Assembly: GCF_030540545.1 (NCBI RefSeq) | Contig: NZ_JAUNVZ010000002.1 | Span: 267,261-331,260, forward strand | Length of the DNA: 64,000 nt | Origin: Rothia sp. (in: high G+C Gram-positive bacteria) | Lineage (GTDB): Bacteria; Actinomycetota; Actinomycetes; Actinomycetales; Micrococcaceae | Reading direction: 5' to 3' | Shown here: positions 17,960 to 26,637 of the stretch, in pieces | Layout of the letters: each line of letters starts with the position of its first letter | How positions within the stretch are numbered: the first letter of the stretch is position 1 | Position numbers and translations under genes: made by a program | Notes under the pieces: model-generated | The model's input: the letters and a program-made list of their open reading frames with translations, nothing else | Databases searched by the model: none | What the model was told of the DNA's origin: nothing

Positions 17960-18580
17960 CTAACGGCGGGAGGATGCGACCTTGGCATCCACCGTCGAGG
18001 GGCGCAAGCCGTTCTCACGCGCATAATCCGCCAGGCGCTCGCGCAGAATGCGGCGGCCGCGGTGCAGCCGAGACATGACCGTGCCCAGCGGAATCTCCAG
18101 CATCTGGGCAATGTCCTTATAAGCAAAGCCCTCAACATCGGAGTAGTAGACCACCATGCGGAAATCTTCGGGCAGGGACTCCAAAGCATCCTTAACCTCA
18201 GAGTCGGGCATGGACGCTAGAGCCTCGGTCTCGGCGGAACGAAGACCCACCGCATCATGATTGCCCGCCGCTGCAAGCTGCCAATCCTCCACCTGCTCCG
18301 TATTGGCCTGCTGCGGTTCGCGCTGGCGCTTGCGGTAAACATTGATATAGGTATTGGTCAGAATGCGGTAGAGCCACGCCTTCAGATTCGTACCCTGCTG
18401 GTACTGGTGGTAGGCGGCAAAAGCCTTCAGGTAGGTTTCCTGCACCAGGTCCTGGGCGTCGGCAGGGTTGCGGCTCATCCGCAGGGCAGCAGCGTAGAGC
18501 TGATCCACGTATTGCATGGCATCGCGTGTAAAAGCCTCGCGCAGTTCACGCGAAGATAGTGCACCACTCTCTTGGGACAT
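17960..18580 (-). CDS. sigR: ECF RNA polymerase sigma factor, SigR/SigH type
   Basis: 206 residues. Region 2 has [39 protein letters not shown], and region 4 has [37 protein letters not shown]. The [17 protein letters not shown] stretch is typical of the SigR/SigH disulfide-stress group. Its cognate RsrA-like anti-sigma factor follows directly. Upstream is a perfect SigR-type promoter, so it should be autoregulated. It would direct polymerase to thiol-homeostasis genes after oxidation of RsrA. Confidence 0.92.
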   Translation of the reverse strand: MSQESGALSSRELREAFTRDAMQYVDQLYAAALRMSRNPADAQDLVQETYLKAFAAYHQYQQGTNLKAWLYRILTNTYINVYRKRQREPQQANTEQVEDWQLAAAGNHDAVGLRSAETEALASMPDSEVKDALESLPEDFRMVVYYSDVEGFAYKDIAQMLEIPLGTVMSRLHRGRRILRERLADYARENGLRPSTVDAKVASSRR

Positions 18581-18650
18581 GACACTCTTCTTCCGCCAAA
18601 ACGGCTGTCGATTAGTGAACCGGGGCGCGTGCCGTCGGTTCAGAGGATAT

Positions 18651-18677
18651 AACGAATGGTCAACGGGGATTATTCCC
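18651..18677 (-). promoter_or_regulatory. SigR-type autoregulatory promoter
   Basis: On the minus strand GGGAATA (18677-18671), 17 bases, then GTT (18653-18651). This equals the published SigR/SigH consensus GGAAT-N18-GTT. The start near 18644 gives a leader of about 64 bases before the sigR ATG. Confidence 0.85.
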
Positions 18678-18683
18678 GTGAAT

Positions 18684-18724
18684 GTTTAAACCCCGCTTCA
18701 CAAGCAGTGAACCGGGGTTTAAAC
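18684..18724. terminator. Bidirectional hairpin downstream of bL37
   Basis: GTTTAAACCCC and GGGGTTTAAAC enclose TTCAC/GTGAA, an almost complete inverted repeat of about 18 pairs. It ends the bL37 transcript and insulates the sigR promoter just beside it. Confidence 0.75.
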
Positions 18725-18741
18725 TTCAGCATGCAAGGTGC

Positions 18742-18816
18742 CTTATGCGTTGGGGCGCTTACCGTGGTTTGCGCCGCCCTTACGACGGTCCTTGCGCTTA
18801 CGACCGCGCTTGCTCA
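18742..18816 (-). CDS. 50S ribosomal protein bL37, 24 residues
   Basis: A 24-codon gene reading MSKRGRKRKDRRKG-GANHGKRPNA. It is highly basic and matches the tiny bL37 protein of actinobacterial large subunits, with the ANHGKRPNA ending conserved. A very strong AAGGAGG lies six bases before the ATG. It is too short for ordinary gene finders and is often missed. A stem-loop lies in its leader and a strong hairpin follows the stop, so it is a free-standing transcript. Confidence 0.88.
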
Positions 18817-18837
18817 TGAGAGCCTCCTTATATAACC

Positions 18838-18868
18838 GATAGGTAACCCGCGAAAGGTTACCCCTATC
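18838..18868 (-). other. Stem-loop in the bL37 leader
   Basis: On the minus strand GATAGGGGTAACC, TTTCGCG, then GGTTACCTATC forms a stem of 11 to 12 pairs with one bulge, ending about 22 bases before the start codon and just upstream of the ribosome site. A second GCGC-TTTT-GCGC stem lies further upstream near 18881-18894. It could be a translation control leader or the end of the femX transcript. Confidence 0.45.
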
Positions 18869-19033
18869 CAAACCCATACACGCGCAAAAGCGCGAAACGT
18901 ATAGGCAACGCCTTCCATTGTTTCATATCTGGGGCGTGAATGCATCTTAAAAGCAGGTTCTGACTAAACTTAGCCCGAAAATACTTCTGCCTTCCGCCCC
19001 GATACGAGCCGTGAATGCCCGAGAGCAAAGAGC

Positions 19034-20260
19034 CTAGGATCGACCCAGAACCTTCTTCACCAGGGAAATCACGCGGTACTTCAGCGGGCTCGGGTAGTAA
19101 GTGAAAGCACCCGGCAGCTGGATCACGTAGCCGTCAAAGTTCTGCTTGAAACGCAGCACACCGTCCGAACCGTCGAACTGACCGGTAATACCCAGGAAGT
19201 TATAGAAGGGGACGCCGCGCTCAATGGACTTCATCATCACGTGCTCCTGCAATAGAGCGGGGGCGTAGAAGCGGTTGAACTCGGGGTAGGAGCCGCTAAA
19301 GAGGTACACGGTCTCGTGCGGTGCGTACACAAAGAGGCTACCGGAAAGAATCACATCCTGGTCGCCATAGCGGGAGATAAACTCCTGCGCTTCTTCCAGA
19401 CGCACATCAAAGGTCTTGTACTGATCGCGTAGCTCATTGAGCTCACCGGACTTCTTACCCTTAGCTGCACGCTCCTCCAGCTTAGCGATCTTCTCCGCCA
19501 GCTTTGCCTGGCTCTCCTTAAGATTCTGTGCGTACTCGTGGAAATTCAGGGAGGTGACCATGAACTCCGCCGCCTCGCCGAAGGCATCGTAGAACTTCTG
19601 GTAGTACTCCAGAGTCTTATCCTCATACTCACGACGATCCGAGGTTGCCTCGGTAATCTGCTTGAAAATATGTAGCTCATCGCGGCCCAGAGCACGCAGC
19701 TTAATACCGAAAGTATTAGCTTTCTTCACTAGGGGCTTACCGCGCTTGGAGAAGGACTTCAACAGCTGAGCACGGGTTTCAATACCGCTCAGATCCTTGA
19801 CATAGCGCCAGTCGCCGTAGCCATTGGTGTAACCGGTGCTCAACCCGCCGTGTACATAGCCGGCTGCCACCAGACGATCAATAATATCCTGGCGAGGCTC
19901 GGAGGTGGGCTCACCATTGGAATCGTAGAGGCGGTAGCTGGTATTGGGGCGAACAACCAGCTCCAGGGCGCCCTTGGACGTGGCAAAAGCAGCCAGGGCG
20001 CGGTAGAAACCGTCCAGGTAACGCTCATCGGTGTACAGCGGACCGGTGTGCACCTCCCAACGCTCACCACCAAACATGGGCAGAGTGTAGACCACAGCGC
20101 CAACCTGCACGGCACCGTCAGCCTCATAACCGGCACGGTAGACCGTATAGCCGCGGCTGAGCAGCAGCGAAACCATCTGCTCACTCTGAGAATAGCTGCC
20201 GGAGCTCACGCGAGCAGTCAAATCAGCAAATTGCGCGGCATCAAGAATACGAATAGACAT
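19034..20260 (-). CDS. FemABX-family peptidoglycan aminoacyltransferase
   Basis: 408 residues from the ATG at 20260, with GGAAGG five bases upstream; a GTG four codons earlier is less likely. Two GNAT-like halves are split by a charged coiled-coil arm (about 245-300, LKESQAKLAEKIAKLEERAAK), the hallmark of FemA/FemX/MurM proteins. In the family these add amino acids from aminoacyl-tRNA to the lipid II stem peptide, building interpeptide bridges. The C-terminal FYNFLGITGQFDGSDGVLRFKQNF is also conserved. Which residue it adds cannot be read from sequence. Confidence 0.88.
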   Translation of the reverse strand: MSIRILDAAQFADLTARVSSGSYSQSEQMVSLLLSRGYTVYRAGYEADGAVQVGAVVYTLPMFGGERWEVHTGPLYTDERYLDGFYRALAAFATSKGALELVVRPNTSYRLYDSNGEPTSEPRQDIIDRLVAAGYVHGGLSTGYTNGYGDWRYVKDLSGIETRAQLLKSFSKRGKPLVKKANTFGIKLRALGRDELHIFKQITEATSDRREYEDKTLEYYQKFYDAFGEAAEFMVTSLNFHEYAQNLKESQAKLAEKIAKLEERAAKGKKSGELNELRDQYKTFDVRLEEAQEFISRYGDQDVILSGSLFVYAPHETVYLFSGSYPEFNRFYAPALLQEHVMMKSIERGVPFYNFLGITGQFDGSDGVLRFKQNFDGYVIQLPGAFTYYPSPLKYRVISLVKKVLGRS

Positions 20261-20387
20261 AAAACCTTCCACCCATCACCGGAATATAGAGGGAAAACGA
20301 TAGAGAATCAGCTTAAAACGTCAAGAGGGCGAGGTTCATGAGCCCCACCCTCTCAACATAGAAAAAGTAGCGTGCAGAGCGCTAAAC

Positions 20388-20987
20388 TTACGCCTGCTCG
20401 GGAAGATTCAGCCAGGAATACCAGCCGCGGTGCAACACTAGCCACGCCATCAGACCGTAACCGGACTGACCCGGACGACCGTCATTCGTCGCCAAATCAT
20501 TGCGCCACTGCTCGTGATGCAGCAGCGGGTTGAAAGTATCAACATATACGTGGTTACGGCGAGTGACCACATCGGCGTAGGCAGCCGAAAGGTCAGCGAT
20601 ACGGCGGTTACGTTCAGCATCCAGGCTCGGGGGCGGGCCAACAACCAGAACCTTAATATTGTTCTGAGACGCCATATCCACCATATTAGCCAGGTTCAGG
20701 CGAGAACGAGCGCTCGTCAGACCCAAATCAATATCAAAGGTCGAGGGCGCAATCACCAGACGGTTCTCAGCACCGGGCTGGAAACGGCGACGAGCCTCAT
20801 CAAACCAGCGAGCGTTCAGCTGCTCGGTGCCCTCATTGGGTGCGGCCAGATTGTACGCAGAAATCTGCGCCACGTGCTGAGGGGTACGCGCCATAACGCG
20901 ACCAAACCAGCCCAAAGTACGCGGATCGCCCACACCGGCGAGCAGATCATCACCAACAGCGACAAGTCGAATATTGCGTTGCTCCAC
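20388..20987 (-). CDS. SGNH-hydrolase-like protein lacking the catalytic Ser
   Basis: 199 residues from the GTG at 20987 (AAGAAAG upstream); the frame is open further up but that part is not protein-like. The fold motifs of GDSL/SGNH esterases are recognisable: VAVGDDLLAGVGDPRTLGW at block I, an RLVIAPSTFDIDLG segment, and VLVVGPPPS. The usual nucleophile position (GDS) is Asp here, and the C-terminal DxxH is replaced by a GRPGQSGYG stretch. It is therefore either an inactive binding protein or an enzyme with another mechanism. It lies between femX and kgd on the same strand but with separate gaps. Confidence 0.68.
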   Translation of the reverse strand: MEQRNIRLVAVGDDLLAGVGDPRTLGWFGRVMARTPQHVAQISAYNLAAPNEGTEQLNARWFDEARRRFQPGAENRLVIAPSTFDIDLGLTSARSRLNLANMVDMASQNNIKVLVVGPPPSLDAERNRRIADLSAAYADVVTRRNHVYVDTFNPLLHHEQWRNDLATNDGRPGQSGYGLMAWLVLHRGWYSWLNLPEQA

Positions 20988-21155
20988 GGAAATCTTTCTT
21001 ACTTGAGTTTGTGCGCGACCGCCTCGTACCTTCCGGTTCGGAAGGCACACCACAGCACGGACGCGGGTGTCCTTACTATCTAGCATATCGCCAAAAAGAG
21101 ATGCCCGCGCACCATTTAGCCCAAAAAAAGACAAAGAGCACCAAAAAATATAGCA

Positions 21156-21201
21156 AAAACCCGGGTTTCGCCTCCCCAATAGGGAAACAAAACCCGGGTT
21201 T
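21156..21201 (-). terminator. Terminator of kgd
   Basis: AAACCCGGGTTT occurs twice, 32 bases apart, each self-complementary and also able to pair with the other around an AGGGAAA/CCTCCCC-type centre. It lies just downstream of the kgd stop. Confidence 0.65.
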
Positions 21202-21233
21202 GAGCCATAAGGCTAGAGAGCCCTCTCTAGGGA

Positions 21234-24200
21234 TTAGCCCTCAAAAACCTTAGCGATCAGCTCGGCAGCCTGAGCCGCGTGCAGCTTACCGGTACCTGCT
21301 GCGGGAGATGCAGCGGCAGGGCGGGAAGCCAGGCGCACCGGACGATCCAGCAGCGGCAGCAGGTTCACAGCCATGAACGGCCACTGACCCTGGTTAGCCG
21401 GCTCATCCTGAGCCCACACAATATCGCGAGCGTTGGAGTACAGAGCCAGCTGCTCCTTGATCTCAGCCTCGGGCAGCGGGTAGAGCTGCTCAACGCTGAC
21501 AATCGCAGTGGTGCTGTCGCCACGCTTAGCGCGCTCAGCTTCCAGATCGTAGTACAGGCGACCGGACACGAAGACCACGCGCTGAACATTCGCGGGGTTC
21601 ACACCGGAACGGTCACCAATAACCTTCTGGAAACCACCCTGAGTGAAGTCCTCAACGCTGGAAGCAGCAGCTTTCAGACGCAGCAGCTGCTTGGGGCTAA
21701 TAACCACCAGCGGCTTGAACGGACGCTGCTGGCTGTGACGGCGCAGCAGGTGGAAGTGGTTCGCCGGGGTAGAGGGAACAGCCACGGTCATATTGTTCTC
21801 AGCGCACAGCTGCAGGTAGCGTTCCATACGAGCCGAGGAGTGATCCGGGCCCTGACCCTCGTAACCGTGAGGCAACAGCATGACCAGCGAAGAGTTCTGA
21901 CCCCACTTCTGCTCGGAGGAGGAAATGTACTCATCGATCACGGTCTGAGCACCGTTGGCGAAGTCACCGAACTGTGCCTCCCAGATGACCAGGTCCTCGG
22001 GGCGCTCAACGGAGTAACCGTACTCGAAGCCCAGCACACCGTACTCGGAGAGGAAGGAGTTGTAAATCTCCAGGGAGCCCTGCTCGGGTGCCAGGTGCTG
22101 CAGAGGCGACCACTCGGCGTCGGTCTCATGGTCGTGCAGCACAGCGTGGCGCTGAACGAAGGTACCGCGCTGAACATCCTGACCGGTCATACGGACATTG
22201 GTGCCCTCCATCAGCAGGGAGCCGAATGCCAGCAGTTCGCCCATACCCCAGTTGATATTGCCCTTGGTGCCCATCTCAACGCGCTGATCCAGCAGCTTCT
22301 GCAGCTTCTTATGGACGGTGAAGCCCTCGGGAGCCTGACCGAATGCATTAGCAATGTGCTGCAGGGTCTCAACGGAGATAGCGGTGTTACCGGAGTGAAC
22401 AACCTGGTTGTTCTGCTGAGCGGCGGGCAGCTCAAGGCCGGCAATATTAGCCGCTGCCGGAGCCGCACCCTCAGCCTGAACCTGGGTGAACATCTCATCC
22501 AGTTCGCTGTGGAACTGGTTCAGGGTCTCATCAGCCTCAGCCTGGGTGATATCGCCGCGACCAACCAGAGCAGAAGCGTACTGGGTGCGGGTCGAGGGCA
22601 GGTTGTCGATGATCTGGTACATGGTCGGCTGAGTCATCGAGGGGTCATCCGCCTCGTTGTGACCGCGACGGCGGTAGCAGACCAGGTCAATAACAACGTC
22701 CTTGCCGAAGCGCTCGCGGTACTCGAACGCCAGCAGACCGGCGCGAACCACTGCCTCCGGGTCATCGCCGTTTACGTGCAGCACGGGAGCCTTGGTCATA
22801 CGTGCAATATCGCTGGAGTAGGTAGCGGTACGGCCGTCATCGGGCAGGGTGGTGAAACCAATCTGGTTGTTGACCACAATGTGTACGGTGCCACCGGTGG
22901 TGTATGCCTTCAGACCCGCCATCTGCAGGGTCTCCATGACGATACCCTGACCTGCGAATGCAGCATCACCGTGAACCAGGATGGGCAGAACCGGGTGACC
23001 GGTTACGCCCTGCTTTGCCAGGGTATCCTGCTTAGCGCGGACAATACCCTCCAGCACGGTGTTGACGGTCTCCAAGTGTGAGGGGTTAGCAGCCAGGTAG
23101 ACCTGGGTCTGCTTGCCGCTATCGCCGGTGTACACGCCCTCGGTGCCCAGGTGGTACTTCACATCGCCCGAGCCCTCGACCTCGCCGGGAACAGCGGTGC
23201 CGTTGAACTCGCGGAAGATCTGGCCGTAGGACTTGCCCGCAATATTGGTCAGAACGTTCAGACGGCCACGGTGTGCCATACCAATAGCAACACCGTTCAG
23301 GTCCTTATTCGCTGCCTCGCCGATAATAGCGTCCAGCAGCGGGATCAGGGACTCGCCACCCTCCAGGGAGAAGCGCTTTTGACCCAAGTACTTGGTCTGC
23401 AGGAAGTGCTCGAATGCCTCAGCCTGAACCAGCTTCTTGAGTACGCGCAGCAGCTCATCGTGAGAGGGCTTGGAGTAGCCGTTCTCCAGCTTCTGCTGGA
23501 ACCAAGCGCGCACCTCGGGATCCTGAATGTACATGTACTCAACAGCCAGGGTGCCGGAGTATGCCTCACGCAGCAGCTCCAGGATGGTGCGCAGGGGCAG
23601 GCGCTCCTTGCCACCGAAACCGCCGGTGGGCCAGACACGGTCCAGATCCCACAGGGTCAGACCGTAGTTCTCAATCTGCAGATCCGGGTTGGAGAGCACC
23701 TGAGAAGCCAGGGGAGAGGTCTGAGCAGCCAGGTGACCGTGCACGCGGTAAGCGTGAATCAGCTGTTGAATGCGAGCAACCTTGGAAACCTCAACCTCGG
23801 TATCCAGCTGGTTGTCACGGCTCCAGCGAACCGGCTCGAAGGGGATACGCAGATCGGAGAAGATAGCGTCGTAGAAGCCGTCGCCACCGAGCAGGTAGTG
23901 CTCCACCAGCTTGAGGAACTCACCGGAACCTGCCCCCTGAATCACACGGTGATCGTAGGTGCTGGTCAGGGTGATGATCTTAGAAATAGCCTTGTCGTTA
24001 ATGACCTTGTCCGAGACACCGCGGAACTCAGCCGGGTACTCCAGTGCACCCACGCCGACAATAACAGCCTGGCCCTTGGACAGGCGGGGTACGGAGTGAA
24101 CGGTACCGATACCGCCGGGGTTGGTCAGAGACGCGGTGGTGCCGGTGAAGTCGGGCATGCCCAGCTTGCCATCGCGACCGCGCTTAACAATGTCATTGTA

Positions 24201-24929
24201 TGCATCCCAGAACTGGATAAAGCTCAGGGTCTCGGCAGCCTTAATATTGGGAACCACCAGGGAGCGGGAGCCGTCGGGGCGGGGCAGGTCAATAGCCAGA
24301 CCGAAGTTCACGTGTGCATTGTGAATAGCAACGGGCTTACCCTTTTCATCCAGGCCGTAGGTGACGTTCATGGAGGGCATCTCGCCCAGGGCGCGAATAA
24401 CCGCGTAACCAATCAGGTGAGTGAAGGAAACCTTGCCACCGCGGGTGCGAGCCAAGTAGGAGTTAATAGCGGCACGGTTCTCAATCAGCAGCTTTGCCGG
24501 AACCGCACGCACGGTGGTAGCGGTGGGAACAGTCAGGGACTCTTCCATATTGGATGCGATAGCCTTTGCGGGGCCACGCAGCGGAACGATCTTATCTACA
24601 GCTTCTTCCACGGGTTCAACCTTGCTCTTGGGTGCGGATGCAGTGGGGACGGGTTCGGGCTTAGGTGCTGCCACAGCAGCGGATGCAGCTGCCGGAGCCG
24701 GAGCCTGCGCGGGAGCCGCCACAGCGGTCGGCGCAGACGCAGCGGGAGCAGCAGGCGCGGGCGCTGCAGCAGAGTCAGCGGCCAATGCCTTATCAATGGA
24801 TTCGAAAATCGGCAACCACGAAGGGTCAACCGACGACGGATCCTGCCGGTACTTGTCGTATTGTTCCTCTACGAACCATTCGTTACCGGCGAATTCCTCA
24901 GGTACCAGGTGGTCTGGCAATTGTGGCAC
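21234..24929 (-). CDS. kgd: Multifunctional 2-oxoglutarate decarboxylase/dehydrogenase E1 (Kgd)
   Basis: 1231 residues. The N-terminal 45 residues are the E1 peripheral segment (EFAGNEWFVEEQYDKYRQDP). An Ala/Pro linker (about 55-110) comes next. An acyltransferase domain (about 115-345) with FTHLIGYAVIRAL and YDHRVIQGAGSGEFL follows, then the ThDP-dependent E1 (about 360-1231) with IGMAHRGRLNVLTN and GDAAFAGQG. This fusion of an E2-type catalytic domain to E1, without a lipoyl domain, is typical of Actinobacteria. It decarboxylates 2-oxoglutarate in the TCA cycle and needs lipoylated E2 and E3, both encoded at 44.5-47.6 kb. Translation starts at GTG behind GAGG. Confidence 0.95.
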   Translation of the reverse strand: MPQLPDHLVPEEFAGNEWFVEEQYDKYRQDPSSVDPSWLPIFESIDKALAADSAAAPAPAAPAASAPTAVAAPAQAPAPAAASAAVAAPKPEPVPTASAPKSKVEPVEEAVDKIVPLRGPAKAIASNMEESLTVPTATTVRAVPAKLLIENRAAINSYLARTRGGKVSFTHLIGYAVIRALGEMPSMNVTYGLDEKGKPVAIHNAHVNFGLAIDLPRPDGSRSLVVPNIKAAETLSFIQFWDAYNDIVKRGRDGKLGMPDFTGTTASLTNPGGIGTVHSVPRLSKGQAVIVGVGALEYPAEFRGVSDKVINDKAISKIITLTSTYDHRVIQGAGSGEFLKLVEHYLLGGDGFYDAIFSDLRIPFEPVRWSRDNQLDTEVEVSKVARIQQLIHAYRVHGHLAAQTSPLASQVLSNPDLQIENYGLTLWDLDRVWPTGGFGGKERLPLRTILELLREAYSGTLAVEYMYIQDPEVRAWFQQKLENGYSKPSHDELLRVLKKLVQAEAFEHFLQTKYLGQKRFSLEGGESLIPLLDAIIGEAANKDLNGVAIGMAHRGRLNVLTNIAGKSYGQIFREFNGTAVPGEVEGSGDVKYHLGTEGVYTGDSGKQTQVYLAANPSHLETVNTVLEGIVRAKQDTLAKQGVTGHPVLPILVHGDAAFAGQGIVMETLQMAGLKAYTTGGTVHIVVNNQIGFTTLPDDGRTATYSSDIARMTKAPVLHVNGDDPEAVVRAGLLAFEYRERFGKDVVIDLVCYRRRGHNEADDPSMTQPTMYQIIDNLPSTRTQYASALVGRGDITQAEADETLNQFHSELDEMFTQVQAEGAAPAAANIAGLELPAAQQNNQVVHSGNTAISVETLQHIANAFGQAPEGFTVHKKLQKLLDQRVEMGTKGNINWGMGELLAFGSLLMEGTNVRMTGQDVQRGTFVQRHAVLHDHETDAEWSPLQHLAPEQGSLEIYNSFLSEYGVLGFEYGYSVERPEDLVIWEAQFGDFANGAQTVIDEYISSSEQKWGQNSSLVMLLPHGYEGQGPDHSSARMERYLQLCAENNMTVAVPSTPANHFHLLRRHSQQRPFKPLVVISPKQLLRLKAAASSVEDFTQGGFQKVIGDRSGVNPANVQRVVFVSGRLYYDLEAERAKRGDSTTAIVSVEQLYPLPEAEIKEQLALYSNARDIVWAQDEPANQGQWPFMAVNLLPLLDRPVRLASRPAAASPAAGTGKLHAAQAAELIAKVFEG

Positions 24930-25293
24930 TTTCAGCCTCTTCCTTCAGTGAATGTATTCGTGCACAGACCGGGTGAACCCGATACGCACAACCCACTTCA
25001 ACGAAGGGCGGAATGCGGTGCACATTATTCCAGCCACGCGCTACCGGCGCCGTCACTATCCGGGGTGCACAAGCTAAAAGCCCCGAAGAGAGCCGGTGAA
25101 GGCATAGCGCAGCTATATTTCTCTTCTAGTGTAGTGAAGCCTAGGGCACACTTTCCACTTAACCCGCCCCCCGCGGGCGTGAAAAATTTGCCAAAGTTCA
25201 ACACCCGTATACTCGCCACTACGCCGCGGGTGTCAAATAGATGGAGTGCCACCCTCAAAAACCCGGAAGATAGCGCGCTAAAATAGAAACACT
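24930..25293. other. Divergent control region between kgd and the CNNM gene
   Basis: 364 bases with promoters for both directions but no gene. A TAAAAT box (25279-25284) ends nine bases before the ATG of the plus-strand gene and no ribosome site lies between, so that mRNA may be leaderless. GGAAT and ATTCC occur as an inverted pair near 25010-25031 but without a matching GTT. Nothing else stands out. Confidence 0.5.
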
Positions 25294-26637
25294 ATGGACT
25301 TACTCCTGCTAGCCTGCGGGCTTTTGCTCATCCTCGGCACGGGCTTCTTCGTCGCCGTGGAATTCTCTCTCGTTGCCCTGGAAACATCCAGCGTCATCGC
25401 CGCTAAAGACTCAGGCGACACGCGCGCCAACGCCGTGCTCACCTGTCTGAAAACACTCTCAACCCAGCTCTCCAGCTGCCAGGTGGGTATTACCATCACC
25501 ACCTTGCTCACCGGATACACCCTGGACTACGCCATTAACGCCCTCACCGCCGGAGCAATCACCGGCCTGGGCGTGGCGCCCGCGGTAGCTAATGTGCTGA
25601 CCATGGTGCTCTCCATGACCATCGCAACCCTGCTCTCCATGCTGCTGGGCGAACTGGTACCTAAGGGTATCGCCATTGCCGAACCCTATAAAGTAGCGCG
25701 CCAGCTTGCCCCCGTACAGCTGGGTTTCACCCGAGTTATGAAACCCGTGGTGCTCTTTATGAACGGCTCCGCCAACTGGATCCTGGGGCGATTCGGCATG
25801 GAAGCCACCGAAGAACTCTCCGCCGCCCGCACCCCCGAAGAACTTTCAGCCATGGTGCGCCGCTCCGTGGACCAGGGAACCCTGGATGAAGACGCCGCGG
25901 AATTCGTGGACCGCACCCTCAGCTTTGCCGAGCTAACCGCCTCCGAAGTAATGACGCCCCGCGGCCGCGTGGTCATGTGCGAAGACAGCGCACCCGTGAG
26001 CGATATCCTGGAACTCGCGCGCACCAGCGGTCACTCCCGATTCCCCCTCTACGCAGGGGACCACGACAATATTGTGGGCGTGGTACACATTAAGAGTGCC
26101 GTGGGTGTGCCTGCAGATATTCGACCCACCCTACAAGCAGGAACCCTGGCTCAGGAAGTGCTGCGCGTACCCGAAACCCTGCACGTGGACGACCTACTCA
26201 CCCAGCTGCGAGAAGGTGCCCTGCAGCTAGCCGTGGTGCTGGATGAATACGGTGGAACCGCCGGTATTGTCACCCTGGAAGATCTGGTCGAAGAAATCGT
26301 GGGTGAAGTTGCCGATGAACACGATAGCCGCCGTAGCGAGCAGCCCCTGCACTATAGCAACGGCCAATGGGGCTTTAGCGGTCTGCAGCGACCCGATGAA
26401 ATTATGCGCGCCATTGAGGGAATCACCATTGAGGAACACCCCTCCTATGAAACCCTGGGCGGCTTTATGATGGAGCGTCTGGGACGCATCCCCGCAGTGG
26501 GTGATGAGCTGCCCGTACCCGGTGGCATGCTGCGCGTAGAAAGCATGGACGGCCGCCGCGTGGAGCGCATTCGCTACACCCCCGTAGAGGAACCTGCCGA
26601 AACGAAGACCGGTGCAGAGCAGAAGGAGAACGCATGA
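25294..26637 (+). CDS. CNNM/CorC-type membrane protein (DUF21, CBS pair, CorC_HlyC)
   Basis: 447 residues. An N-terminal DUF21 membrane domain has about four segments (1-180), including FFVAVEFSLVALE and MLLGELVPKGIAIAEP. A CBS pair (about 205-330) has DEYGGTAGIVTLEDLVEEIVGE, and a C-terminal CorC_HlyC domain follows (about 345-430). Such proteins act in magnesium or cobalt homeostasis; the old name haemolysin is misleading. The stop overlaps the next gene by four bases (ATGA), which encodes a shorter paralogue. The pair is a standard actinobacterial arrangement. Confidence 0.9.
   Translation: MDLLLLACGLLLILGTGFFVAVEFSLVALETSSVIAAKDSGDTRANAVLTCLKTLSTQLSSCQVGITITTLLTGYTLDYAINALTAGAITGLGVAPAVANVLTMVLSMTIATLLSMLLGELVPKGIAIAEPYKVARQLAPVQLGFTRVMKPVVLFMNGSANWILGRFGMEATEELSAARTPEELSAMVRRSVDQGTLDEDAAEFVDRTLSFAELTASEVMTPRGRVVMCEDSAPVSDILELARTSGHSRFPLYAGDHDNIVGVVHIKSAVGVPADIRPTLQAGTLAQEVLRVPETLHVDDLLTQLREGALQLAVVLDEYGGTAGIVTLEDLVEEIVGEVADEHDSRRSEQPLHYSNGQWGFSGLQRPDEIMRAIEGITIEEHPSYETLGGFMMERLGRIPAVGDELPVPGGMLRVESMDGRRVERIRYTPVEEPAETKTGAEQKENA

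Noticed and set aside
21279-25286. Long open frames on the plus strand opposite kgd (about 600 and 711 codons)
   Set aside because: They are antisense shadows of a strongly conserved gene; composition is Val/Gln/Leu-rich with no ribosome site or motif.
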